In this document: positions 25,938 through 34,059 of the stretch, one piece after another
Position numbering within the stretch: the first letter of the stretch is position 1
Layout of the letters: every line of letters begins with the position of its first letter
From: Thioclava marina
GTDB lineage: Bacteria; Pseudomonadota; Alphaproteobacteria; Rhodobacterales; Rhodobacteraceae
Reading direction: 5' to 3'
Assembly: GCF_002020135.1 (NCBI RefSeq)
Contig: NZ_MPZS01000001.1
Coordinates: 682,001-746,000, forward strand
DNA length: 64,000 nt
Position numbers and translations under genes: made by a program
Notes under the pieces: model-generated
Database searches by the model: none
Seen by the model: the letters and a program-made list of their open reading frames with translations, nothing else
What the model was told of the DNA's origin: nothing

Positions 25938-28268
25938 CTACTCCTTGCAACCGGGTACGAGCGATTTCGGAATGATGGCATGAACGCCGAGATTGCCATC
26001 CACGACCTGCGTTACACCGAAATCGACCGCCGCCGAGATATGTGCGATCGCCTGATCCTCGGTTAGACCGAAACGCGCCATCAGGAAACGGCGCGCCTTG
26101 CGGAAGGCATCCCGCATCGCGAGGTCGAGCGAGGATTTCGCATAAACCTCACTCTGCCCCTTGGAACCGAATTCGGCGAGATAATCCGGATGGGAAAAAC
26201 CGGTCAGGACCCAGGCATCCGCCGTCTCGATCAGCGGATAGGTGATGTCCGCGATCGGCGTGCCGCGCTTGTGCAGCCGGATTGTGACCCTCCCCGTCAT
26301 CGAACATTCGATCGCGGTGCCTGACAGTTCTCCGTCACCCTGCGCCGCATGGGGATCGCCAATCGACAGCAACGCGCCGCGCACCGAGACAGGAAGGTAG
26401 ACCGAGGTTCCCTTGCCCAGACGCCAGTTGTCGATATTGCCGCCGAAATAGGCCGGGGGCACGGAGTCGATCAGATTGGCCTCGCGCGGGGCAACCGCGA
26501 TCACCCCGAAATGCGGTCTCAGCGGGACACGCAGAGGCGGATCCGGCGGGGGCTCGAACTCGACCGAGCCGGACTTCACCGGGATGCCGGGATAGTCGTA
26601 AGTCGCATGCGTCACGCCGAACGGGTCGGTTTGCGGCTTCCAGCGATAGGAATAAAGCATTTCAGCGTGACCCGACCCGTCATCGTCCTGATGAACTTCG
26701 TAGATCGTGACGGTCTCGCGCGGGTTCGGGGCCGTCAGCAGGTCCGAATAATGGTATCCCCACCAGGCCGAGACGGTGCTTCCGAATACCCGCCCCTCAT
26801 ATCCCGGCGCGCGGCTGGGGCGTGGGGTCATGTCATCGATATGGACCTCGACCACGTCGCCGGGCTCCGCGCCTTCGACATGGATCGGGCCGGTACAGAT
26901 ATGAACGCCAAAGCCTTCCCCGGCCCCTCGCCCGAAGACCGAGGCGTCCTGCGGCCCTGCCCCACGCCGATCGACGCCCTTGCGCTCACCATCCCAGAAG
27001 AACACCTCTTCAGCGGCCGGGTCGCCCTTGATCATCAACTCGCGCGCGTCGGTTGCGTGCTGGGTCAGGGTCTCGACGATCACATGATCCCCGGGCCGAA
27101 CCGACAGAACAGGGGCGAGCGAGCGGCTGAAATATCCCCAATGAACCGTGTCCGGGCCAACGTTCAGATGATGGGTCTGACCAGGCTGCGCGGTGCTGTT
27201 GGACGGCTTGGCAGGCAGCAACCGGCGGGCAGGACGCGCCAGCGTCGCCCGCGGCTGGAACCGCCCGAGCGCCGAGATCGGCCAGCCGCGATTTTCCACC
27301 CCGCCCGCGCTTTCGCGCCGGGCTTCGGTAATGCTCGCGCGAAAGGCGCCCGGAGGCTGGCCGAAGCGCTGCTTGAACAAGCGGTTGAAATTGGCCGCAT
27401 CGCCGAAACCGCAATCATAGGCGACATTGGCGACCGAGAAATCGGGCTCGCCAGGGCTGGAAAGCAGCGCGCGTGCGCGCTGCAGACGACGCTCACGCAG
27501 ATACTGAGAGAAAGTCTCGCCGTTCCGCTTGAACAGACGCTGCATGTAACGCTCTGAGATCCCCTCCATCTGGGCGACCGTCTTCGCGTTCAGATCATTG
27601 TCGCCCAGATGGGATTCGATCGTCTGCGCGACACGTCCCAGCAGCCCTGAAAAGGCCAGACGCTGTGCGACATCAGATCCCGCCTTTCTGGGAAGGCAGA
27701 AGAACAGATCAGTCAGTTGCTGCGCGACGGCCGCCCAATCGGCGCCATGTAGCCGTTCCATTTCGGCTGCGGTCGCCTCGATCGCCGCGGCGAAGATGCT
27801 CACGATACTCTCATTGGGAAATACCCGCGGTGCCGCCAGACCGGTATTGGTGGAGCGCCGCCCGAGCAACAGCGCCTCGGGCAGCGTCAGGCAGACGGTG
27901 CGGCTGTTGCGTCCGAACCGGATGTGCCAGCCGGGATCGGTGGGCACCAGTCCCAGCTCTCGGCCACGCACGACGATACCTTCGTCACCACGCACGATCT
28001 CGATCGCCTCGTCGAGAGGCAGCACGATCAGCGGCGCGACACCTCGCCGGGCGATCGGCGACAATTCACGCCCCGTTGCAGAGAGCCGCGCCAGCATCAG
28101 ATCCGGCATCTTTCCATGCGCCAGCCCGGAGCGGTAATTTCCAAGGCTCGCCGGAAGGATCTCGGGGCTCCAGACCTCGAGCAGCCCGATCGCATCGAGA
28201 AATTCCCGCCAGGCCAAGTCGCGCTGATCATTGGAATAGGACTCGCTCTGGAAACGGCTCACCGGCAT
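25938..28268 (-). CDS. AraC-type regulator fused to full-length acetamidase/formamidase
   Basis: A 776-residue single frame. Residues 1-200 look like an AraC_binding_2-type sensor. Residues 215-312 are an AraC/XylS double helix-turn-helix (AQMEGISERYMQRLFKRNGE; DCGFGDAANFNRLFKQRFG). After a linker rich in Arg, Ala and Pro (313-365), residues 366-776 are an acetamidase/formamidase with the same 411-residue length as the stand-alone neighbour, sharing blocks such as VHWGYFS, GAGEGFGVH and IGDPHAAQGDGELSGTAIE. There is no stop or frameshift between them and no ATG at the junction; a weak GTG occurs in the linker. ATG 28268 is the likely start (AAGGGAAG upstream); 28337 is an alternative. It presumably regulates the amide block, with the enzyme domain as sensor, feedback element or co-produced activity. 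Confidence 0.88.
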   Translation of the reverse strand: MPVSRFQSESYSNDQRDLAWREFLDAIGLLEVWSPEILPASLGNYRSGLAHGKMPDLMLARLSATGRELSPIARRGVAPLIVLPLDEAIEIVRGDEGIVVRGRELGLVPTDPGWHIRFGRNSRTVCLTLPEALLLGRRSTNTGLAAPRVFPNESIVSIFAAAIEATAAEMERLHGADWAAVAQQLTDLFFCLPRKAGSDVAQRLAFSGLLGRVAQTIESHLGDNDLNAKTVAQMEGISERYMQRLFKRNGETFSQYLRERRLQRARALLSSPGEPDFSVANVAYDCGFGDAANFNRLFKQRFGQPPGAFRASITEARRESAGGVENRGWPISALGRFQPRATLARPARRLLPAKPSNSTAQPGQTHHLNVGPDTVHWGYFSRSLAPVLSVRPGDHVIVETLTQHATDARELMIKGDPAAEEVFFWDGERKGVDRRGAGPQDASVFGRGAGEGFGVHICTGPIHVEGAEPGDVVEVHIDDMTPRPSRAPGYEGRVFGSTVSAWWGYHYSDLLTAPNPRETVTIYEVHQDDDGSGHAEMLYSYRWKPQTDPFGVTHATYDYPGIPVKSGSVEFEPPPDPPLRVPLRPHFGVIAVAPREANLIDSVPPAYFGGNIDNWRLGKGTSVYLPVSVRGALLSIGDPHAAQGDGELSGTAIECSMTGRVTIRLHKRGTPIADITYPLIETADAWVLTGFSHPDYLAEFGSKGQSEVYAKSSLDLAMRDAFRKARRFLMARFGLTEDQAIAHISAAVDFGVTQVVDGNLGVHAIIPKSLVPGCKE

Positions 28269-28361
28269 GTTTTCAACACTTCCCTTCCGCGCATTGGGGT
28301 GCGGACTACCGGTGCCGGATGCTAGTGAACCGCCCATGACGTGACCAGTTTCGCCCCTTGC

Positions 28362-29597
28362 TCAGGAAAAGAGATCCTTGCGGATCGTTCCGTGAACGCC
28401 CCAATTTGCATCAACGACCTGCGTGACGCCGAAATCTGCGGCAACTGACATAAGCGAGACCGCTTCGTCCTCGCTGAAATGGCGGGTCGTCATCAGGAAG
28501 CGGCGCAGCTTGCGGAACGCATCGCGCATCGCGAGATCGAGACTCGAATGCTGCGCAACCGTCGACTGCCCCTCCAGCCCGAGCGTCTGGAGATAGTTCG
28601 GGAAGGTGAAGCCATAGACGGCCCACTGGTTGTCGTTTTCCATCAGCGGGTGGTCGAGACCTTCGAGGATCGTGCCTTCCAGATCGTCCTTCTTGTGAAG
28701 GATGAATTCGAAATCACCCGTCAGGGAGGTCTCGATCGCGGTCCCGCTCAGCTCGCTGTCGCCCTGCGCGGCATGGGGATCGCCGACCGAGAAGAAAGCG
28801 CCTTCCACGGCGACCGGGTAATACATCCGGACCCCCTTGCCGATGCGCCAGTCGTCAATGTTCCCGCCGGTATAGTTCGGCGGGATGGTGCTGACGAATT
28901 CCGCCTCGGACGGCGCAAGCCCCATCGTGCCGAAATGCAACCGGGCGGGGATCCGCACGCCGGGCATGATGTTCTCGCGATGCTGCACGAGGTTGTGGTC
29001 CACGCGCACGCCCGGATAGTCGATCGTGGGATGGGTGATCCCGTCCGGATCGGTCTGGGGCGTCCAGACATAGTTGTAGACCGGCTTCGCGATGGGCTCG
29101 CCGCTGGTGTCGAGTTCGTAGATCGTGATCACCTCGCGCGGTTTGGGCTCCTCGATCAGGTCGTGATAGTGAAAGCCCCAGTTCGCCGACGCGTTCGACC
29201 CGAAACAGCGCCCGGCATAACAGGCCGAGCAGCTTGGCCGCGGCCGGATGTCGAGCACGCGCACTTCCAGGATGTCACCGGGCTCCGCCCCCTCGATGGC
29301 GACCGGACCGGTCATCAGGTGAACCCCCAGACCCTCGCCCGCGCCGAAGGTGAACGGCGGCTCGATCGAGCCCGCGCCGCGACGCGAGATCGTCTTTTCT
29401 TCCTTGGTCCAGCGGAACACGGCCTCGGCGCCGGGATCATCCTTGACCATGCGCTCATAGTCGTCATTGGCGTGATGGGTGAGCGTCTCGATCGTGGCGC
29501 GGTCCCCTGATTTGAGGGTCAGAGCCGGAGTGACGCTCTTGCTGAAATACCCCCAGTGAACGGTTTTCGGGGACACCGGTAACGTGAAGTGGCGCAT
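28362..29597 (-). CDS. Acetamidase/formamidase family protein
   Basis: Amide hydrolase of the FmdA/AmdA family, 411 residues, without the CxxC insertion of the 24150 gene. Family motifs include TVHWGYFSKS (12-21), GAGEGLGVHLMTGPV, SVGDPHAAQGDSELSGTAIE and FGVTQVVDANWGVHGTI near the C-terminus. By eye it is about half identical to the enzyme part of the downstream fusion, so they are duplicates that diverged. It lies about 90 bases upstream of the fusion start and follows the fused ABC transporter gene. Expected reaction: amide plus water to acid plus ammonia; actual substrate not known. Confidence 0.92.
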   Translation of the reverse strand: MRHFTLPVSPKTVHWGYFSKSVTPALTLKSGDRATIETLTHHANDDYERMVKDDPGAEAVFRWTKEEKTISRRGAGSIEPPFTFGAGEGLGVHLMTGPVAIEGAEPGDILEVRVLDIRPRPSCSACYAGRCFGSNASANWGFHYHDLIEEPKPREVITIYELDTSGEPIAKPVYNYVWTPQTDPDGITHPTIDYPGVRVDHNLVQHRENIMPGVRIPARLHFGTMGLAPSEAEFVSTIPPNYTGGNIDDWRIGKGVRMYYPVAVEGAFFSVGDPHAAQGDSELSGTAIETSLTGDFEFILHKKDDLEGTILEGLDHPLMENDNQWAVYGFTFPNYLQTLGLEGQSTVAQHSSLDLAMRDAFRKLRRFLMTTRHFSEDEAVSLMSVAADFGVTQVVDANWGVHGTIRKDLFS

Positions 29598-29639
29598 GGG
29601 ATGATCTTCTCCTGGTCAAGCAATCGGTGGGTGGCCGCG

Positions 29640-31235
29640 TCAGGCCGATAACGGCGTATCGTCGGACAGAATCTGCAAGAAGCGGGCGGTTCTGGGGTTT
29701 TCCGGGTGGGTCAACATGCGATCGGCGCGGCCATCCTCGATGATGCTACCCTGATCGAGGAAGATCGCGCGGTCCGCGACATCACGCGCAAATCCGATCT
29801 GGTGGGTCGAGATGAGCATGGTCAGCCCATCCTCTTCGGCAAGGCGCCGGATCACCTGCAGCACGCCCGCCACCAGCTCCGGGTCGAGCGCCGAGGTCGG
29901 CTCGTCAAGCAGCAGCATCTTCGGGTTCGGCGCCAGCGCCCGGGCGATCGCGACACGCTGTTGCTGCCCCCCGGAGAGATGGCGCGGCAGAGCATCGGCG
30001 CGATGCGTAAGCCCGACCCTTTCAAGCAGTTCCATCGCGCGCCGATCGGCCTCGGCGGCAGACATGCCCTGCACCCAGCGCAAGGGTCCGGCGATATTCT
30101 CACGCGCGCTCAGATGGCCGAAGAGGTTGAAGTTCTGAAACACCATGCCGATCCCGACCTCGGCGCGCGCATCGGCGATTTCGCGCGGGCTCAGCGCAAA
30201 TCCGTTGCCATCCACCCCGATATGGCGCCCGAGCACCTTGATCGTTCCGCTGTCCCAGCCTTCGAGCCGGTTGATGCAGCGCAACAGCGTCGATTTTCCC
30301 GATCCGCTCGGCCCGAGCAGCGCCACGACCTGACCCTGGCGCACTTCGAGATCGACCCCGTCGAGCACCTTGCGCGTGTCGTAGGACTTCACCAGCCCCT
30401 CGATCTTCAACACGGTCTTGGCTTTTGCCAGGGTCCGCGCCCGCGCCGCGCGATCAAGCGGCGGCAGTCGCGCCGGCATGCATTCCTCTAGCCCCTCTTC
30501 GGCAGCGGCAGCCGATGCGGTTTGCGCGACCGGCATCTCGCGGCGGATCCAGGGCATCAGCGAAAGCAGCCTGTCCTGCGGTTTGGGCCGATCGAGATCG
30601 AGCGCAATCTCGATGATGATCTGGAGCACCGCGATCAACCCGGCCAACACGAGATACATCAGCCCCGAAGCGAAGAAGATCGAAAAGAAATCGAAGGTCG
30701 AAGAGGCGAGCTGGGTGCTGCGCAATGTGAGTTCCTGCATCGAGATCACCGATGCGAGGGACGAATTCTTCAGCGCGCTCACCGCCTCGTTGCCAAGCGC
30801 GGGAACCATCATCCGGAATGCCTGTGGCGAGACGATGCGGCGCATGATCGTTCCCGGCCGCATCCCGAGCGCCTGTCCCGCGCTGGTCTGTCCGCGATCG
30901 ACGCCAAGGATGTTGGCGCGAATGATCTCGGCGATGAAGGGGGCTTCATTGAAGCTCAACGCCAGAACGGCGGCCTCGAGCGCACTCAGCTTGATCCCGA
31001 TCAGCGGCAGCGCGTTATAGGCGAACACCATCTGCAGGATCAGCGGAGTGCCACGGAAGATAATCGCGTAGATCCGTGCGAAGACCGCAAGCACCCGATA
31101 TCGGCTGAGCTGCATCCACGCCAGAACCATCCCCATCAGAGCGCCGCCAAACAGTCCCCCGACCGTGATCATCACGGTGTAGAGGATCCCGGTCAGCAGA
31201 TAGGGTTGCGTGAGATACTTTAAGAACAGTTCCAT
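29640..31235 (-). CDS. Amino-acid-type ABC transporter, permease fused to ATPase
   Basis: A 531-residue fusion. Residues 1-220 are a HisM/GlnP-type permease with the EAA loop EAPFIAEIIRANILGVDRGQ (97-116) and about five membrane segments. After a linker (about 230-270), residues 275-520 are an ABC ATPase with Walker A GPSGSGKST (308-316), signature LSGGQQQRVAIAR, Walker B MLLLDEPTSALD and a switch histidine in ISTHQIG. With one permease gene it must work as a homodimer, giving a complete transporter from two chains plus the binding protein. ATG 31235 is preferred to GTG 31283. It is encoded between the binding protein and the first amidase gene, suggesting uptake of an amide-bearing or amino-acid-like substrate. 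Confidence 0.92.
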   Translation of the reverse strand: MELFLKYLTQPYLLTGILYTVMITVGGLFGGALMGMVLAWMQLSRYRVLAVFARIYAIIFRGTPLILQMVFAYNALPLIGIKLSALEAAVLALSFNEAPFIAEIIRANILGVDRGQTSAGQALGMRPGTIMRRIVSPQAFRMMVPALGNEAVSALKNSSLASVISMQELTLRSTQLASSTFDFFSIFFASGLMYLVLAGLIAVLQIIIEIALDLDRPKPQDRLLSLMPWIRREMPVAQTASAAAAEEGLEECMPARLPPLDRAARARTLAKAKTVLKIEGLVKSYDTRKVLDGVDLEVRQGQVVALLGPSGSGKSTLLRCINRLEGWDSGTIKVLGRHIGVDGNGFALSPREIADARAEVGIGMVFQNFNLFGHLSARENIAGPLRWVQGMSAAEADRRAMELLERVGLTHRADALPRHLSGGQQQRVAIARALAPNPKMLLLDEPTSALDPELVAGVLQVIRRLAEEDGLTMLISTHQIGFARDVADRAIFLDQGSIIEDGRADRMLTHPENPRTARFLQILSDDTPLSA

Positions 31236-31327
31236 GATTGCCGTCTGACGCTTCTGATAGGGAGGGAAGGCGGTGCCGGACACCCAGGGGGACCGGCACC
31301 GTCATTCGTATGTCGCGAGGTGTCGCC

Positions 31328-32245
31328 TCAGTCGGCCAGAACCAGTTTCGGCTCTTCCATCTGATCGGCGGGCAGGTTCCACTTCGTCATCAGCGTTTCC
31401 TGCAGACCCGATTTCTGGATCTCGGTCAGCGCGGCCATGATCGCGGCGCGGAAGTCGTGATTGTCGCGCGGCACGGCGATACCCACCGAATAGGGCAGTG
31501 TCACAGCGGTCGCTTTCGACAGCTTGTCCGGGTAAGCCTTGACCGCACCATCGACGGTGTTCACGTCATTGATGTAGGTGTCGGCACGCCCCGACAGGAT
31601 CGCCTGAATGCAGTTGGCGTTGTTGTCGTAAAGCTGGATTTCGGGCGCGGGCTTGCCTTCGGCCTTGCACTGTTCGGCCAGCGCCTGGATCAGCGGCACC
31701 TCGACATAGCCGGTGTTTTCCGCAGCCGTCGTTCCACACAGCGAGGTATTGATCCCGGTGATGTTCTTCGGGTTGTCCTTCGCCACGAGCACGCCGTCAT
31801 AGACCTTCAGATAGGTAATGAAATCGGCCGCTTTCGCGCGATCTTTCGTGGCGTAGATATCCGAGATCACGATATCGGCCTGCCCGGCTTCCAGCGTGGT
31901 CAGCAGTGCGGCGAAAGTCACTGGCTTGTAGGTCATCGAGAAGCCGAGGCAATCGCCGATCGCTTCCCCCAGATCGATATCGAAACCGACATATTTCGAC
32001 GGATCGTTCGGATCGAGCGCCTCGTAGCCCGGGGTGTGCGGGTTGATCGCGTTGACCAGCGTCTTCCCTTTCAGTTCGGGGTACTTCTCTTGCAGGGCGG
32101 CACAGGCTGCCGGCGTTTCGGCATGTGCAGCGCTACCGAAGGCGATGAGAAGTGAGCCGGTCGTCATCACGGCACCACACAACATGCCTGCGCAGGTCAG
32201 GCTTCGAAACAGGAGAGATCCCGCAAGTTTCTGAGACAGTTTCAT
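31328..32245 (-). CDS. ABC transporter substrate-binding protein, family 3
   Basis: Periplasmic binding protein of 305 residues, class of amino acid/opine receptors. The signal peptide is long (about 42 residues, ending near AAHA). The mature part shows the SBP_bac_3 signatures GFDIDLGEAIGDCLG and GQADIVISDIYATKDRAKA. Cysteines in the mature protein (CAAL, CLG, LCGTT, QC, NC) could form disulfides. ATG 32245 follows AAGGGAG at six bases. It is the first gene of the leftward amide block, so the transcript would begin in the 390-base gap upstream. The ligand is probably small and polar; nothing more can be said. Confidence 0.92.
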   Translation of the reverse strand: MKLSQKLAGSLLFRSLTCAGMLCGAVMTTGSLLIAFGSAAHAETPAACAALQEKYPELKGKTLVNAINPHTPGYEALDPNDPSKYVGFDIDLGEAIGDCLGFSMTYKPVTFAALLTTLEAGQADIVISDIYATKDRAKAADFITYLKVYDGVLVAKDNPKNITGINTSLCGTTAAENTGYVEVPLIQALAEQCKAEGKPAPEIQLYDNNANCIQAILSGRADTYINDVNTVDGAVKAYPDKLSKATAVTLPYSVGIAVPRDNHDFRAAIMAALTEIQKSGLQETLMTKWNLPADQMEEPKLVLAD

Positions 32246-32635
32246 TATACGCTCCCTTGGCCAGGTTTATGTTTGACTTGGACCAATCGGATCGTAGGAG
32301 CGCGAAACAGGCGTGGCGTTGTATCCAGCCGCACTATCGATTGTAATTTTACTGCCCCTCAGACGGTTATCGGCCAGAATTTAGGCAAACGCCTCCAACG
32401 GGCGCATTCCCCTCGGGCACGCAAGAAATTCAGGGAGATCCAGTCGAAGTGCACCCTTACGAAGAACCGGGATCTTGTAGCTCTGCACCGGCGACGTCGC
32501 GACGACGGTCGCTCCGTTCGGCTTGCGGATGCGACTCAGATCGGTCCGCTTGGCTGAACAGAGATTGCCAGCGTCGGGAAACCCGATCGGATCTTCCGAT
32601 CCTGAACAGGCCACATTCAATCATTTCTGGGGGGA
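32246..32635. other. Gap between the amide block and tRNA-His
   Basis: About 390 bases with no supported gene. It must hold the promoter of the amide block and the end of the tRNA-His transcript. GGATC-GGAA-GATCC (leftward) is a small hairpin near 32590. No clear sigma-70 pair was found that I would defend. Confidence 0.4.
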
Positions 32636-32712
32636 TGGTACCGCCTCCCCGGCTTGAACGGGGGACCTCTGGATCCACAATCCAGCGCTCTAACCAACTG
32701 AGCTAAGGCGGC
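32636..32712 (-). tRNA. tRNA-His (GTG)
   Basis: A 77-nt cloverleaf on the - strand including an encoded CCA. Acceptor GCCGCCT pairs with AGGCGGT; the D arm is GCTC/GAGC; the anticodon stem is CTGGA/TCCAG with loop TTGTGGA, anticodon GTG; the T arm is CCCCG-TTCAAGC-CGGGG. Position 1 is G opposite U72, the discriminator is A73, and the base before G1 is U, so there is no encoded G-1. This matches the unusual alphaproteobacterial tRNA-His class, whose HisRS does not need G-1. Confidence 0.97.
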
Positions 32713-32842
32713 ACTGGCGCGGGAAATAGACCGAGGCGCGCGGGATTGCAAGGGCTCGATGACGAGAAATTCGCACCAAGTCTTGCCTGCGGGCGCTGCG
32801 GGCGTTAGGTGCATTTTCCAGCCAACCTCTCAGGAGTTTCCG

Positions 32843-33052
32843 ATGAGCATCGACAAGGAAAGCGATATCGCCGCCAATCTCCAGATCGGCCCGACCTCGT
32901 TGGGGATGGTGCGCATCTATATCGAAGGGGACGGCGTGGAACTGCCGCTCGATTTCGATCCCGAAGAAGCCGAAGAGATCGCAGAAGAGCTTCAGGCCGC
33001 CGCCGAAGCCGCGCGCGAGATGATGAAGGGCTCGAAGGGCAAGAAGCGCTGA
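32843..33052 (+). CDS. Small acidic protein, DUF6324-like
   Basis: A 69-residue cytoplasmic protein, MSIDKESDIAANLQIGPTS at the start, followed by a beta-like segment (GMVRIYIEGDGVELPLDFD), an acidic helix (EEAEEIAEELQAAAEAAREM) and a lysine-rich end (KGSKGKKR). I believe it belongs to the small Rhodobacterales family named DUF6324, but recall this only approximately. ATG 32843 is preceded by CAGGAG at six bases; longer in-frame versions overlap the tRNA leader and are rejected. Function unknown. Confidence 0.8.
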   Translation: MSIDKESDIAANLQIGPTSLGMVRIYIEGDGVELPLDFDPEEAEEIAEELQAAAEAAREMMKGSKGKKR

Positions 33053-33056
33053 TCCG

Positions 33057-33515
33057 CTAGAGCCCGATCTGCCGCGCCCCCGGGTCGCACAGCCGGTGCA
33101 GCCTGCGCGCTGCGGCACGGGCGAAATCGAGCGTGAGCGCCTTGCGCCGTGCGGGGGCAAGTTTCGACAGCGGCGCTTCGCGGATCATCTCGGCCCCGTA
33201 GCCATCGGCGATGAAAAGCCCCGTGCCCTCGGGCAGAAGGTCGGTCGGGAAATCCTGGTCGACCGCCCAGAAATAGCGGTCACACCAATCAAGATAGCCA
33301 TCCCATTTCCGGTCCGAGGTGAAATCGGCGCGGCTCGACTTGCACTCGACGATCCAGATCTCACCCTTGCGGTCGATCGCCATCAGATCGGCGCGCAGGC
33401 GCGGACGCAGCGGCATCTCGGCGATGCAATCGAGCCCGAGCGCGCTGAGTGCGCGCGCGGTGCCTCGGGCAAGCACCTGACCGGGCTGGAGATCGGAAAG
33501 TGGAACCTGGACCAT
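33057..33515 (-). CDS. MmcB family DNA repair protein
   Basis: A 152-residue protein of the MmcB family (formerly a DUF), a PD-(D/E)XK-like nuclease fold. The core is LRADLMAIDRKGEIWIVECKSS, with D and the E-x-K (ECK) of a nuclease active site, followed by FTSDRKWDGYLDWCDRYFWAV. In Caulobacter MmcB is induced by DNA damage and acts with the ImuB/DnaE2-related repair set. ATG 33515 begins VQVPLSDL; longer frames toward 33989 cross the membrane-protein gene and are rejected. Convergent with the small acidic gene, four bases apart. Confidence 0.85.
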   Translation of the reverse strand: MVQVPLSDLQPGQVLARGTARALSALGLDCIAEMPLRPRLRADLMAIDRKGEIWIVECKSSRADFTSDRKWDGYLDWCDRYFWAVDQDFPTDLLPEGTGLFIADGYGAEMIREAPLSKLAPARRKALTLDFARAAARRLHRLCDPGARQIGL

Positions 33516-33568
33516 GTGCCAAACATGAACGAAGTGTGAACAAAAGTCCAGATAGCGCGGCACCCCAC

Positions 33569-33919
33569 TCAGAAGACCAGAACCGAGATCACCAGAACGG
33601 TCAGCGCCGCGCGCAGGATGGCGACGCCCAGATCGGCCCCGCGCAACAGGGTCGCGGCCTCGGCCAGGCCCTCGGGCGCGACATGGCGCAACAGCCCCGC
33701 GCCCATTACCCGGAAACTTTCCCCTGCAAAGAGCGCAAGCGCCAGCAGCACATAGACCAGGTAGTCCTCCAGCCGCGCATGGCCCGCCACCAGCACCGGC
33801 AGCAAGAGCGCGCCCGCAAGCACCTCGTAGCGCAGCACCTCGACGCGCCAGAGCCGCTCGAGCACCGCGCCCAGACCGGGCCGCGCGCCGCGCGGTTCGG
33901 CAGGTTTGAAATCGCTCAT
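33569..33919 (-). CDS. Small membrane protein resembling diacylglycerol kinase DgkA
   Basis: A 116-residue inner-membrane protein with three hydrophobic segments and an amphipathic N-terminus (MSDFKPAEPRGARPGLGAVL). Its length and layout match DgkA. The LRYEVLAGALLLPVLVAG segment fits the FRQE helix, LALALFAGESFRVMGAGLLR fits the VEILNSAIEAV helix, and LRGADLGVAILRAAL fits AKDMGSAAV. Several catalytic positions differ: the Asn and second Glu of helix 2 are Arg and Ala, and the Lys of the KD pair is absent, so the kinase reaction may be lost. ATG 33919 follows GGGAG at six bases. Assignment tentative; it could be an unrelated three-helix protein. Confidence 0.55.
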   Translation of the reverse strand: MSDFKPAEPRGARPGLGAVLERLWRVEVLRYEVLAGALLLPVLVAGHARLEDYLVYVLLALALFAGESFRVMGAGLLRHVAPEGLAEAATLLRGADLGVAILRAALTVLVISVLVF

Positions 33920-34023
33920 GAAAATCTCCCTGTTCGCGGCAAATTCCGGCTTCCACGGTAAAGGGATGCCCCCGTGCGCCAAGCGCCAAGGTGTCGCAGT
34001 GGCGAGCCTTTGCCGTCCCCCCC

Positions 34024-34051
34024 TTGTCGGCGCGCGATCGCGCGCCTATCT
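34024..34051 (+). promoter_or_regulatory. Sigma-70 promoter of 6S RNA
   Basis: TTGTCG (34024-34029) and CTATCT (34046-34051) with a 16-base spacer place the start near 34058-34060, just where the RNA's closing stem begins. Confidence 0.6.
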
Positions 34052-34059
34052 GTGGGCTC

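Noticed and set aside
28268-28337. Upstream ATG (28337) of the AraC-amidase fusion as start
   Set aside because: Kept only as an alternative; no ribosome site and the extra 23 residues look non-homologous.
32381-32620. Small leftward frame between the binding-protein gene and tRNA-His
   Set aside because: No start signal, no recognisable content; gap sequence looks regulatory.
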